Of a stretch of DNA of 64,000 nt, positions 32,028 through 42,739 are shown in pieces. Both the position numbers and the translations under genes were made by a program. Position 1 is the first letter of the stretch. Each line of letters opens with the position of its first letter. Source of the stretch: Ascarosepion bandense (taxonomy: Eukaryota > Mollusca > Cephalopoda > Sepiida > Sepiidae); NCBI GenBank assembly GCA_037127315.1, contig JBBBDQ010000330.1, positions 3,159,501 to 3,223,500 on the forward strand, written 5' to 3'. Below the pieces are notes generated by a model, which was given only the letters and a program-made list of their open reading frames with translations, searched no databases and was not told the DNA's origin.

Positions 32028-34095
32028 TTTTTTTTTTAATCGTTTCACCCTAAGCAAGGCATTCCACTGCCACTATTGCGCTTGGGGCTACATAGGGGAA
32101 GGTCTCCTTAGTGTCCTTGACAAGCTCCAAAGAGAGTCTGTAATGTTATAGGTACTGATCTGGCGGCTCGACTGCAGCCACTAACCCATCGTCGAACTTT
32201 GGCCTCCCTTTGTCTGATCTATAAATACTTTCATGGCTTCTGCTCGGACGAAGTTAAGTCACTGGTGCCTCCTCAACAGGTGTTTACTCGTGCAACCAGA
32301 CTGGCAACTGGGTCCCACCCATTCACAGTCAGGTTAGCCAAATGCAGACGACAATTCTACTCCTGCAACTTCTTCTCTCGCACTTCCCGCCTGTGGAACT
32401 CGCTCCCGTATTCTTGCTTTCCTGACGGCTACAACCTCCAGAAATTTAAATGCAAAGTCAATACTCATCTACTAACCACTGGACTCTAGCTCTCTCCCCA
32501 CCCCCGTATAACCTTCTCTTTCTCTCCACCTATGTCTCTGTCATCGCACCTGCTTTCTCGGCTTTCTATTGTTCCTTTCTAACTAGTTTGTACTCCTCAC
32601 TCTTTTCTAATTAATCTTTTTACATTTATGTAGCCCCCTGCACATCAGTGGCGTTTCCTCCTTGCTCGGTGTGAAATGATTAAAAAACAATAGAAAGAGT
32701 GGTTAGATATAGGAAATGTTAGAAGGGGTGTGATAGATAGTTTGGAGGATGGGAAGAGTGTTTGAAAGAATGGAAGCAAGTTAGTGTGTTAGGAGGTGTC
32801 TATTGACCTTACATTTAAACTCCTGGAGATTGTAGCCGTCGGGGAAGCAGTCATGTGGAAGGGAATTCCACAGTCGGGAAGTACGAGAAAAGAAACTGTT
32901 GGAATAGAAGTTGCGGTTGCATTTTATCGGTTTCACTGTTAAATGGTGGGATCTAGTTGCTAATCTAGTATCTCGAGTAAATTCGAACCTAGGGGGCACC
33001 AGTGATCTAAGTTCATCGGAGCAGAAGCCATGAAAGTATTTATAGAAGAGACACAGGGAAGCCAAGTCGCGCCGGTGAGAAAGAGACTACAGGCGGTCTG
33101 CCAAGTCAGTATCGATCACATTACAGACCCTCTGCTGTACCTTGTCGAGAAGCCCAAGGAGAATAGCAGGGGCACCTGACCAGATATGGCAACAGTATTC
33201 AATGCACGGGCGGATGATAGATTTATAAATGTGCAGGAGAGATTCAGACGGAAAAAACCTCCGGGCCCTACACAGAGAACCGACTTTCATATCAGCGGAT
33301 TTAGCAATGGATTCGATATAGTCATTCCACTTGAGGTCCGCTGAAAGTGTGAGACCAACAAGGCGTAGTGTTTTACTCTCTGGGAGGCAGGCCTGGTCCA
33401 TGCTAATGGGAGGTAGGTGCGGTTGTCTATGATGGCTAATTGATAGTAGCTTCGTTTTAGAAGCATTAAAATTTACGAGCCATTTCTTACCCCAGTCCAC
33501 TACGGATTGGAGGTCCTTTTCAAGCTCGGCTGGTTAGCTTTGTCGCCCACACCAGATTTTTGATCGAGGCGAGAGTAAACTGTGATGTCATCGGTGTACA
33601 TACCTACTTGGGATCTTATGGTATCGGGGAGATCATTAATGTAGATCAGAAAGAGCGTAGGACCTAGAATAGGGCCTTGAGGGACACCCGTGTACGTATG
33701 GTAGTTCTGGGAGGCATGTCCTTTTAATACCAGTTTCAATGTGCGGTTAGATAGGAATGACTGGATTAGTTCAAACAATTGTCCAGCTATACCATAGCTC
33801 CACAGTTTGCATAGAAGGCCAGCATGCCAAACTCTATCGAACGCTTTAGAGATATCCAAGGTGACGGTTCGGGCTTCGCCATTCCTGTCGAGTGCCTGGT
33901 ATATATACTCAGTGATGGTCGTTAGCATATCAGCAGTAGACCTGGTGAAGCGGAAACCATACTGCTTGTCCGAGAGGAGCCTGTGTTCTGTGAGGTGCTG
34001 AACGAGCCTGGCGTTGATAATGGCCTCGAACACTTTGCCAAAGATCGGAAGAAGGCTGACAGGGCGGTAATTTGCGGGGCCCGAGGGTTCTCCAG
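32028..34095 (-). mobile_element. LINE-B, 5'-truncated, interrupted by LINE-A
   Basis: The 3' end (T-run at 32,028 on the plus strand, then ATCGTTTCACCCTAAGCAAG, GGGGCTACATAGG) is separated from the body (32,693 on: AGAAAGAGTGGTTAGATATA) by an inserted LINE-A. Minus-strand frames give the RT palm: FEAIINARLVQHLTEHRLLS, LDISKAFDRVWHAGLL, GVPQGPILGPTLFLIYINDL, MYTDDITVYSR (YADD changed to YTDD), then NWGKKW-type thumb and C-terminus with frameshifts at about 33,500 and 33,070. Confidence 0.88.
32100..32692 (+). mobile_element. LINE-A, 5'-truncated, nested in LINE-B
   Basis: It begins within the C-terminal domain (CTCCTTAGTGTCCTTGACAA), reads SLCLIYKYFHGFCSDEVKSL … FFSRTSRLWNSLPYSCFPDG, and ends CACATCAGTGGC…TGTGAAATGATTAAAAAA. 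LINE-B sequence resumes immediately on both sides, so LINE-A arrived later. Confidence 0.88.
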
Positions 34096-34184
34096 AGTAA
34101 AAATGTTGCTAAGTGCGACGTAATATTTGCATTTGCCCCGAGATATACCTTTGCTTAAAAAGCTTGAGAAACACTTTGCTAGAT

Positions 34185-34245
34185 CAAATAGTGCTCCATA
34201 CTTTAGGTCTTGTGCCATATCCTACGCTTAGTAAATCGCTATAAT
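34185..34245 (+). mobile_element. SINE-B 3' fragment
   Basis: TTAGGTCTTGTGCCATATCC then TACGCTTAGTAAATCGC matches the SINE-B end. Confidence 0.5.
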
Positions 34246-34249
34246 AGGC

Positions 34250-35690
34250 CCATCTGAAACACACTTAAATAGTGTAAAAATATTGAGATTATATATTCTT
34301 TTTAATTTTATTTACCTAGTACATGGCCTAAGAAGAAACGAAAGTAGAGGGGTTGCTGAACGGGAATGTTGTAAGAATGTGTTGAGAAGGAGCAAGAGTT
34401 ACTTATTATAAACATATGTAGAATAAACGGCTGATCGTCAACTTGAAAATGATAAGTTTATTTACCCTCTCCTCCACCCCACTGGGGCGAGTTGTGACAC
34501 AAAGTCGGTTTTTAACGTGGGGAAACCCGAGAGCTGTTCAAATCTTACCCAACCCCTACATGCACGGTAACTGGGTACTAAGTTTGTCTTAGCCGGTCTG
34601 AATTGATCGTACAGTCCCGCCAAAAGTGACAGTGAAGTATCCTTGAAAAGGGTAAGAATGTAGTGATCTGAGGGAGCTTTCCATTTCGAGTCTGTTCTAC
34701 ATTGTAAGTTTTGGGTGAGAAGCTGTCTGAGTTGAACTTATTTCTTACTAATATAACAGGAAGGGAATTAGGATGAGTCGATTTTGTTTACATAGTATGG
34801 TGGGCCGTAGCTGTGAATGTTTGGACTGGTGAAACCAATGAGCACAAGTCTTGCGATCTGCCATGAAAAGATTGGCAGAGTAGCGAGAAGTCAATCGAAC
34901 GGTGAAAAACAATTAATCACCTGTGCAACCGCCTTTGATCTGGGTCAGGTCTAGAAAATAAGGATTGGGTAGCTCTGGGCCAAGTATTCGAGCAACATTC
35001 TATTTTTACTTTGCTTTGGCTTTTGTAGAGAGAACAGGAGGAGTCTGATCTGGAGAAGTACAAGGAGCCGGTCATTTTTCCTATGTCTTTGGTGTGAGCC
35101 TCAGTCTCAGTAGACGTTCCAAGTAATGGGATTTCTTTGAGAGTACAACCATTCATCATGACTGAAGAAAAGTCGGGGTCTGATCTGTGACAATGAAACG
35201 TTACTGGCTTGGTTTTGGATGTAGTTAATATTACAAGACAATGCCCCCCCCCCCAATTTCGCTATGCGAGCAAGATGAAAGGAGAGATTATCTGCTAAGT
35301 TCTGCTCATCTAGATTTTATTATTGCTCCCATAAACTGTTCTGTCGTTTTCATGAATATTTCCTGTTGATCTGAATTAGAGAAAAGGTAAGATTAACAAA
35401 GAAATTTAATCCAATACTGCGAAAGGATGCTGTATGGAACAAAAGACCGCATCCCAAATGAGAAAGAGATCTGATAATTAGTGGTTCTGACTAACATTTA
35501 AAAAAACCTAGAGAGTTCACTAATCAAAATGTCAATATATAAATAAGAAAATGAAAAGTGCTAACCTGAAAAAATAACTCCAAATTTTAAGTTATTTCTC
35601 TGTCTAGAGGTAAACCTTGAAATTTTAGGGGGTTTATCTATCTAAAACGAATAGCATTAATTGTAGCGGTTCATCTATATGTACTTCCAT
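34250..35690. other. No recognised gene; possibly old antisense LINE sequence
   Basis: About 1.4 kb of mixed composition with a C-run at 35,244. Short minus-strand frames (35,159-34,917) show no confident domain. The next element downstream is an antisense LINE, so part of this may be its decayed 3' region. Confidence 0.35.
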
Positions 35691-35699
35691 GGAGCATAG

Positions 35700-36620
35700 G
35701 ATTAGATCATTTTTGTTTCACAATGCATCTCATCCTGTACAAGGCTAGGTTAAGATTTTAGTGTTCGGGGAAGCATCCTATTAGTTGGTTCTACAACGCA
35801 GCAATTAGTGAAAAGAAGCTACTCGAATAGAACTTGCATTTCATAAATGAAATAAGAAAGAAATGATGGTGTTTGCTACAATGTGTATAGCATGACCGGT
35901 CTTAACTATGACGGTTAGGACTGGTGGAATCAAAGAATATATTTCGTCTGAACAGTTTCCATGAAAATATTTTCATGGAAACTGTTCAGACGAAATATAT
36001 TCTTTGATTTAGAGAGGGTAGCGAGAGGATTGCGGCCTTTTAGCTGTGGAAAAGAGGAGGTGGAGTCGAAAATAATTCATTATCCACAAGGATCCGGAGA
36101 CGCGTTTGCACTCTATCAAGACTGGAACGTGAAGACTGAGCAGTTTCTGAACATAAATGACAGCAGTGTTTGCGGCCTAATCTGGATCTTGTAAATGAAG
36201 AAGATAGGAAGAGGGTTCAGATTAATTACTGGAACGGTACAGGGAACCGACTATTTTCTCAGTATCTTTAGCGATAGATTGTATGTACGAGTTCCACTTG
36301 AGATTTGGGTTGAGTTCAATCCCAGTCAAGGGACAGGTGACCCTGAGTGACACGCTTTCACCGCGATAGGTGAAAATTCAGGCTCTGTTCGGTGATGATA
36401 GAACGCACTTGTTTGGTTTTCGTGGCAGCCTGTTTTCCCCCATTGAGTTGTTTAAGCGAGGTCGGAAGAGACCTCAAATGATAGTCTGGTCATCTAGTTT
36501 TTTTGGAGATGTCCTCATATAATATTGTATTATCAACATAGATATTCACAAATGATTACTCTTAGCCTGATAATTTAAGTTGATATAGAGTTAAGTCTCG
36601 ACGACTGGTCTTTAATAACT
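35700..36620 (-). mobile_element. Older CR1/Jockey-type LINE relic
   Basis: Minus-strand pieces: YVDNTILYEDISKK (active-site YADD decayed to YVDN, about 36,540), GGKQAATKTKQVRS-like thumb, TGIELNPNLKWNSYIQSIAK (36,320-36,260), KIVGSLYRS. Clearly more diverged than LINE-A or LINE-B. It contains the perfect palindrome at 35,928-36,009. Confidence 0.65.
35928..36009. repeat. Perfect 82-bp palindrome without spacer
   Basis: 41-bp arms, AATCAAAGAATATATTTCGT … CCATGAAAAT followed immediately by the exact inverse ATTTTCATGG … ATATTCTTTGATT, centred between 35,968 and 35,969. No mismatch. Lies in the old LINE relic at the point matching family sequence GCCGTGAAAGTATTT. Confidence 0.93.
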
Positions 36621-36807
36621 ACCTTCAGGAATCTACCGATTAGGAAGAATTTTATAACTGAGAAGAGGTACTTCATTTTGACGTTACACACATTACCTTT
36701 TGAACGTTATGGGAAATTATAGTTTGACGAACGGATCTTTAGTGTCAAAATCATTTACATTTCAAGTTTCGTCTAGATTTCACAATTTTATAACGTGTAA
36801 TGTTTAA

Positions 36808-36862
36808 GGGTTAAATAGCAGAACAGATCGAGTTCTATAGCCTTGGTTAGCAACAAGTCTAC
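36808..36862 (+). mobile_element. SINE-A middle fragment
   Basis: GGGTTAAATAGCAGAACAGA then GAGTTCTATAGCCTTGG and CAACAAGTCTAC; both ends are missing. Confidence 0.65.
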
Positions 36863-36976
36863 TACTTTCAAAGGAGCTTTTTCTCTACAGCAGTTACAAG
36901 GCCTGCCTTGCATCCAGTATTTGTATTTAATTTGTCCAGAAGAATAACCTTAATGCTAATTACACGATCACTATAC

Positions 36977-37500
36977 TGGGGATGTGCATTGTGATGTAAT
37001 GGATATTTGCCCAGGATCGGAAATCGATAGAGCAAAGTTTTAATTCCAGTTGAATTTTTGCAATCACTTGTACGCAAATACCCTTGGAAAAAGCATTAAT
37101 CCATATTTTCTCCCTCTATCTATGCTTTTAACCCTCTAGGGCCATTCGTATCATATTTGATACAGTATGAAAACAAGCCTTGAAAGAAATATTTTCATGA
37201 AAAATTTTTTAAGAGAAATATTTTATAAATTTCAAATGAAAGCAGTACTGACTGCTCAGTCAATGAATACCAAATGTTTCCTTATAGGGAAATACCAAAT
37301 GTCTCCTTATAGGGAAATACTGTATCAAATATGATAAGAATGGCCCTAGAGGGTTAATAGCAGGACGGATTGGGTTCTATAGCCTTGATTGGCAGCCAGT
37401 CTACCGTAGAAAGAAATGGTAACCTACTGTGGAAAAATCATCTGGAAAGTCAGTCATGAATTGAAAGAGACATGATCGCCCAAACATATGGCAATTAGCT
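36977..37500 (+). mobile_element. SINE-A split by a piggyBac-type MITE
   Basis: Left part 36,977-37,131 (head GATGTGCATTGTGATGTAAT, core up to …TTAA) and right part 37,354-37,500 (TTAATAGCAGGACGGATTGG … AGCTGACTGA) join exactly at the TTAA of the family sequence GGGTTAAATAG. Confidence 0.88.
37132..37353. mobile_element. piggyBac-type MITE, 222 bp
   Basis: Terminal inverted repeats of 36 bp (CCCTCTAGGGCCATTC … TATTTGATACAGTA) with one mismatch. TTAA duplicated at both borders (37,128-37,131 and 37,354-37,357), the piggyBac target, and CCCT ends typical of that superfamily. An internal 26-bp tandem repeat (CAAATGT(T/C)TCCTTATAGGG…) lies at about 37,270-37,320. No coding capacity. Confidence 0.92.
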
Positions 37501-37509
37501 GACTGAATG

Positions 37510-38446
37510 CTTAAATTTTGTGGCTTGTAAATTTCAATGCGTCTAAGACTAAGCTGTTTTCTGTCAATCATCACAGGCAACCTCTCCTGCCTCCCATAAG
37601 TATGGACCAAGCGAGTCTCCCTGAAAACAATACACTGCGCCTCCTCGGTCTTACCCTCTCTTCTGATCTCAAGTGGAAACATTACATTGAGTCAATAGAT
37701 AAATCCACTGCTAAGAAGGTTAGATCATTGTGTTGCGCCAGGATGTTTTTCCATCCTGAATCCATCCTGCATATATACAAATCAACCATTCGTCCATGCA
37801 TGGAATACTGCTGCCATATCTGGTCAGGCGCCCCTGCTGTTCATCTCAATGTTCTTGACAGGCTCCAAAGAAGAATCAGTAATGTGATAGGTACCGACTT
37901 GGTGGTACCTATCACATTATCACATTCCAGCCACTTCCCCACCGACGGGATGTGGCTTCCCTTTGTCTGTTCTATAAATACTTCCATGGCTTCTACTCCA
38001 ACGAACTTAAGTCACTGGTGCCTCTGCAACAGGTGTTTACTCGTGCAACCAGATTGGCAACTGGGTCTCACCCATTCACAGTTAGATCAACCAAATGCAG
38101 ACGACAATTCTATTCCTGCAGCTTCTTTTCTCGCACTTCCCGCCTGTGTAACTCGCTTCCATATTCTTGCTTTTCTGGCGGCTACAACCTCCAGGAATTT
38201 AAATGCAATGTCAATACTCATCTATTAATCACTTGACTCTAGTTCTTTCTTCACCACCCTGTATATCCTTTCCTTTCTCTCCACCTTTGCAACTGTCATC
38301 ACACCTGTATTCCCATCCTTCTCTTGCTCCTTTCTAACTGGTTCGTCTTTCTCTTCACTCTCTTCTAATTAATCTTTTTACTCTTATGTAGCCCCCTGCA
38401 CATCAGTGGCGTTACCGCCTTGCTCGGGGTGATACGATTAAAAAAG
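37510..38446 (+). mobile_element. LINE-A, 5'-truncated, near the second lipoxygenase exon
   Basis: It starts at TGTGGCTTGTAAATTTCAAT in the RT thumb and keeps one frame to about 37,900, where a foldback substitution (37,886-37,924) shifts the frame. The C-terminus continues from 37,952 (SLCLFYKYFHGFYSNELKSL) to 38,236, then the family 3' end and A-run at 38,440. Confidence 0.88.
37886..37924. repeat. Short hairpin replacing family sequence in LINE-A
   Basis: AATGTGATAGGTACC and GGTACCTATCACATT are 15-bp inverted arms around GACTTGGT. Other LINE-A copies have GGCTCGACTACAGCC here. Confidence 0.88.
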
Positions 38447-38536
38447 AATTCCTTCTTCAAATATTATCTTATGTTTTAGTGAACCATTGTTTTTAATTAA
38501 TCCTCTTTTGACACCCATATTGTTATATTCTTATAG

Positions 38537-38581
38537 GTGAAGGATCTGCCAGTTGATGAGCAATTTAGTGCTGAATATGTG
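38537..38581 (+). CDS. Lipoxygenase, second coding exon (45 nt)
   Basis: A 15-codon exon reading VKDLPVDEQFSAEYV, bounded by TTATAG before and GTAAGT after, phase 0 on both sides, so it joins the PLAT exon (…PDMPVL) without a frame change. The LP.DEQFS motif is what animal lipoxygenases carry between the PLAT linker and the first catalytic-domain helices, so it fits the protein order. The acceptor lies only about 90 bp downstream of the 3' tail of a LINE-A insertion, leaving little unique intron for the branch point and pyrimidine tract (the tract is weak, TTATATTCTTATAG). I rely on motif, phase and splice sites together; the exon is too short to be found by length alone. Confidence 0.82.
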
Positions 38582-38824
38582 GTAAGTAACAAATTTTAAG
38601 CTTTTCCACTTTCACTTAAATTTTAAAATTATTTGCGCTTACGTAGGTACACTACATTTATATTTTTGCACAATAAATATTTTTCAGTATAATTCCATTT
38701 CTTGTCAATGAACTTAACCCGACGCTTCACTATCAAACACAAGAGTCATGTGATCTAACAGGAAAATTTTGCTAGAAACAAACAAATTAATAGGGAAATG
38801 TTATTTAATATCAGTCTTCCTATA

Positions 38825-39245
38825 TGGCATTGAATGTTAGACAATATCCTAAAAAAAAATAAATGAACATGAAACAACAAAAATACGACTACAGAAGGAT
38901 GCTGAGAATACCATGGACCGAACAGTTGTGTAGCGACGAATTTTTATAAAACTAAAAAGAAAAAGGACAGTTATGCTTAACATCAGGAAATGACAGTTTA
39001 AATTTCAAGCACACATAATGAGGAAAGAAGGAATGTAAAATTATATACTCACAGGACAGATTGAAGGCAAACGGGACACAGGAAACAACATATAAGCTAC
39101 CAGGTTAGCTTGAATTAATGGATGACAGAATAGAGTTTGGGAGAGTTAGCCTAAAGACAAAAAAACTTATAGCTACAATGAATAGTAAAATGCGGAGATT
39201 CATAATTGCCAACGTCTTAAAGGGACATGGCACATAGAAGAATAC
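38825..39245 (+). mobile_element. RTE-like relic
   Basis: CTACAGAAGGATGCTGAGAA then TACCATGGACCGAACA (…YRRMLRIPWTE…), AGGAAAGAAGGAATG, and the end CAACGTCTTAAAGGGACATG. Confidence 0.7.
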
Positions 39246-39394
39246 ATTTTCTGAATGAAAATGTCGACAATTTATTATATATATATATAATCCCTTTTGC
39301 TCTTTTCATTTTTTGCATAACGAACAAAAAGGAATTCTACGGTATCCAACACAGGTAGTACACCCTCCCTAAACGCATTCAGTATGCTGTTAGC

Positions 39395-39882
39395 AGAAGC
39401 TGAGTAAATTACTGAGAGACAGGAAACTTTTCAATGGAAACAAAAAGAGTACTGAATTGTTACGCAATGTCTGTCCTTCAATATGGCAGCGAATGCTGGA
39501 GAATCTCATCAAAGATGAAGGAAAGACTTCAAACAACCGAAATGTGGTTCTACAGAAGGATGCTGAAGATACCATGAACCGAACATTTAAGCAACGACGA
39601 TATTTTTGGAAACGAAAAGGATCTAATACTTTACATCAGGAAAATACAGATGAAGTTTCTTGGACACGTAATGAGGAAGGAAGGCTTGGAGAATCAGAGG
39701 GAACGAGAGGCATGAGAAAGCAACTCGTAAATATATGATGGCCTTGAGCAAATGGAGGGCGGAGCAGGGTTTGGGGTGGGGGGTAAAAAGAGAAAGGGTG
39801 TTAAGAGCTACAAGGGATAGGGAGATGTGGAAAGTCATTATCGCCTACGTCCTGAAGGGACATGGTACATAGAAGATGCTGT
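39395..39882 (+). mobile_element. RTE-like relic, second tandem copy
   Basis: ATATGGCAGCGAATGCTGGA (LQYGSECW), GAAATGTGGTTCTACAGAAG (EMWFYRRM), TTTCTTGGACACGTAATGAG (FLGHVMR), ending CTACGTCCTGAAGGGACATG. It overlaps no other element; its frame is broken in at least two places. Confidence 0.75.
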
Positions 39883-39884
39883 TC

Positions 39885-40365
39885 ACTGTTTTGAATCACA
39901 TTATGCAGTTGACTTCGTAGTAGACCCCGTTTCTCATCCTAATATCATGACCTCTACTAAGAACTTTGAAATTGGCAGTCTGCTTGACATATACCGATAA
40001 GTCCATATCAGTTGATGGATTCTAAATTCCCATTTGCTGATTGGTGCATCAGTTTAAAAAAAAATTGTATATGTCTTAAGTAACTAGGTCTTGGCTTAAT
40101 GTTTAAATATCTTGTTCCTGTTTCTCGAATTTGAGATAAAAGTTGACGTTTTCACTTCAGCTTTTCAGAAGTGAAACATTAATACATATTTTGGTAGGAA
40201 TTTGTGAATAACTACTATTAAAATAATATTATTCCTTTTCTAGAAGAATGGGCAACAAATGTTACTTTGAAACTTTTTTTTGTTTTTTACTTATTTTAAG
40301 TAAGGCAATAATGCCACTAAGATAAAAGAGGTTACTGAGTGCAAAAGAATATGAGGAAAAATCTA
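39885..40365. other. No recognisable feature
   Basis: AT-rich intron sequence. Confidence 0.45.
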
Positions 40366-40367
40366 TT

Positions 40368-40617
40368 AAAGAGGGAGAACAATAAAAGAACAAGAATTCA
40401 GAAGACAAATGCTAACAACTGACATCGCATTTAAATTTTTGAAGAGCAAAGTTGCTGGAAAGCAAGAAGCCGGGAGAGAGTTCCACAAATGAGAAGTGCG
40501 ATAAAAGAAACTGAACATAGAACTTACAGCTATATCTTACATTTTAATAGTAAAATGAAGTGTACAGTGTTGTCAGTCAAATACTGTGCTTAAATTCATA
40601 ATCTAGATACTAGAGAG
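40368..40617 (-). mobile_element. LINE relic, C-terminal scrap
   Basis: The plus strand parallels 17,130-17,260: TGACATCGCATTTAAATTTT, GGAGAGAGTTCCACAAATG then AGAAGTGCGA (family CGGGAAGTGCGA). Confidence 0.6.
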
Positions 40618-41118
40618 CAGGGGTGAGCAAACATCGTGGAAATGGCCACATTCAAAAATTCAGTATTTTATAGGGTCGCATAGTATATTAACCCAAATCA
40701 TATTTAAAATAAAAAGGCTTTTAAAGAAAAAAATGAATTAATTTTTATTAATACTTCAAAGAACTGTAGAAGATTTATACGAAAAGCATTTATTTAAAAG
40801 GCAAATTAACTCAGTTTAAACTTTAAATTAAAGAAATTATAAACTTTTAAGTATGAACTTCACAGGAAACACTTTTGAAAGAAAATAACCTTGTTTTAAG
40901 AAAACATGCAAATATTTTCATTAATATTATAAAGAAAAACATATTTATTTGAAAACCAAAGTAACTCTGCTTAAAGAAAAATAATTCTATTAATATTGTA
41001 ATGTGGAAACTTCAAATGAAACACAACTTTTCTTTCAAATTTATTAACATTTGGAGGGCCACGTGAATTCCTTTGGCGGGTTGCATGCGGCCCGCGGGTC
41101 TTAGTTTGCCCACATCTG
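40618..41118. mobile_element. hAT-type non-autonomous element
   Basis: Ends CAGGGGTGAGCAAAC / GTTTGCCCACATCTG and sub-terminal GCCACGTGAATTC, GGCCCGCGGGTC are typical of hAT elements (CAGGGGTGGGCAAAC). About 500 bp, no transposase. An 8-bp duplication is not evident because the right border abuts a mariner relic. Confidence 0.65.
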
Positions 41119-41735
41119 TCATGTTGGGCTGTCCGGAAAGTTCATGCTGACTTTTAAAGGAAATTAAAACGCAAAAGAAAATTATGCCATTAAACATTTA
41201 TTCAACTAAATATGAGCCATAGCTTTCCTCTTTGCCAATTCTGGGCGTTTTTCTTGAATTGCTGCCATGAATTCGTCCTATTGCTCTCAGTGCTGTTAGA
41301 ATCAATTGACTGGTTACTTGGCAGAAGTTCATAGTACAGGATTCCTTTCTAATCCCACCAAATGCACAGCAGGACTTTCTTCGGATAATGACCTGCTCTT
41401 AGATGGCTATAGTTGGCTAATGTCACTTTACCTAGGATCTTTATTCGCTAAACATTATTTTAAAAGATCCATTTCTGATGAACCATCACAATTTGTTTCA
41501 AAAAGGGTGCATTTTCATTGCGTTTATATATCAAATCATAGATAGAAATGCGAACCAAAAGATTCTTTTCACTCAGATCATGTGGTACCCAAACATCGTA
41601 GAAATTTGAATACCCAACCTTTATTAAGTACTGATGAATGGTGAATCTTGATAAATTTAGTGTTTGTGCCAATTCTCGCGTTATGTAATATAAATTATTA
41701 TCAATCAATGGTCGTTATCTTAGTCGGGGTTTGCC
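41119..41735 (-). mobile_element. mariner relic
   Basis: The end TTGGGCTGTCCGGAAAGTTC is a mariner-type terminal repeat. On the minus strand, decayed pieces (CAFGGIRKESCTMNF for CIWWDQKGVVYYELL; HQKWIF) follow the mariner transposase order. All frames broken. Confidence 0.6.
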
Positions 41736-41751
41736 TGAGCATTTTTTATTA

Positions 41752-42072
41752 ATTATCGCCCGATTCACACTCCACCCACGTCTATTGAACAGGTGAAGAG
41801 GCTCATCCCCTGTTTCCTATTTAGGATGCGGTTTCCGGTTTTCTCTTTTCCAATCTTCTCACTTTTTTTTTCAATTGGAGTAGATAGACTAAACTATCGC
41901 CCGGTTCACGCTCCACCCACGTCTATTGAACAGGTGAAGAGGCTCAGCCCTTGTTTCCTGTTTAGGATGCGGTTTCCGGTTTTCTCTTTTCCAATCTTTT
42001 CACTCCTATGTAGCCCCCTGCACATCAGTGGCGTTACCGCCTTGCTCTGGGTGATATGATTATAAAAAAAAG
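41752..42072 (+). mobile_element. LINE-A 3' tail with about 126-bp tandem duplication
   Basis: Two successive copies of CACTCCACCCACGTCTATTG, AACAGGTGAAGAGGCTCA, GGTTTCCGGTTTTCTCTTTT (41,767-41,868 and 41,907-42,005), then the single family terminus. The copy at 25,090 has one unit. Confidence 0.8.
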
Positions 42073-42074
42073 TC

Positions 42075-42615
42075 TACAATCACCAACTCTAAACTTTACG
42101 AACCACTTCTAAACAGTTCTATCAGCAAAAGCACCTTCATAGGAATGCAAAATTGATATGAAATAAGTAATTATAAACTGTTTTTCTCAAAAGATAGTTT
42201 GAAGTGTCCCTGGAGATAATCTCTTACTTAGTTACCAAATTAGATTCAGGAAAACTAAGGAAGTAAAGATCAACTTGTACGGCTGGAATCCTTTATTTGT
42301 GATGGCTTTGTTTGAGGTTATGTGTTATCAATATTCTTCGATCTTAAAAAGCCTCACACCACGTGTAAGTACGGTATCTTAAAAACATGCACAAAATGGA
42401 AAAGAAAGGAAAATATCTATATTTATCCAAAAATTTCTATCAAACCGAACATTCAAAAAACAAAATGAAAAACAAAAGCAAACACAGAAGCAGTACTACC
42501 GCAAGATAGCATTTATCAGTTACATTATTTATTCTCAAAATAAATATTAAAACCATTAATACAGGTTCTGAAAAAATCTATATGTAAATTATCTTTCAAT
42601 ATTATTCCTTCCTTT
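42075..42615. other. No recognisable feature
   Basis: AT-rich intron sequence. Confidence 0.45.
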
Positions 42616-42616
42616 G

Positions 42617-42618
<2 letters not shown>

Positions 42619-42663
<45 letters not shown>
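42619..42663 (+). repeat. (TA)n microsatellite
   Basis: About 22 TA units. Confidence 0.95.
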
Positions 42664-42666
<3 letters not shown>

Positions 42667-42739
42667 AAAATGTGCAAGAACGTTTTGTTTAGTGTAGATT
42701 TATTGTTATTATTATCATCAATATTACTTGCTTTTTGTA

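Noticed and set aside
33807..34001. Plus-strand frame inside the LINE-B reverse transcriptase (similar ones at 44,259-44,453 minus)
   Set aside because: Antisense shadow of the conserved RT frame.
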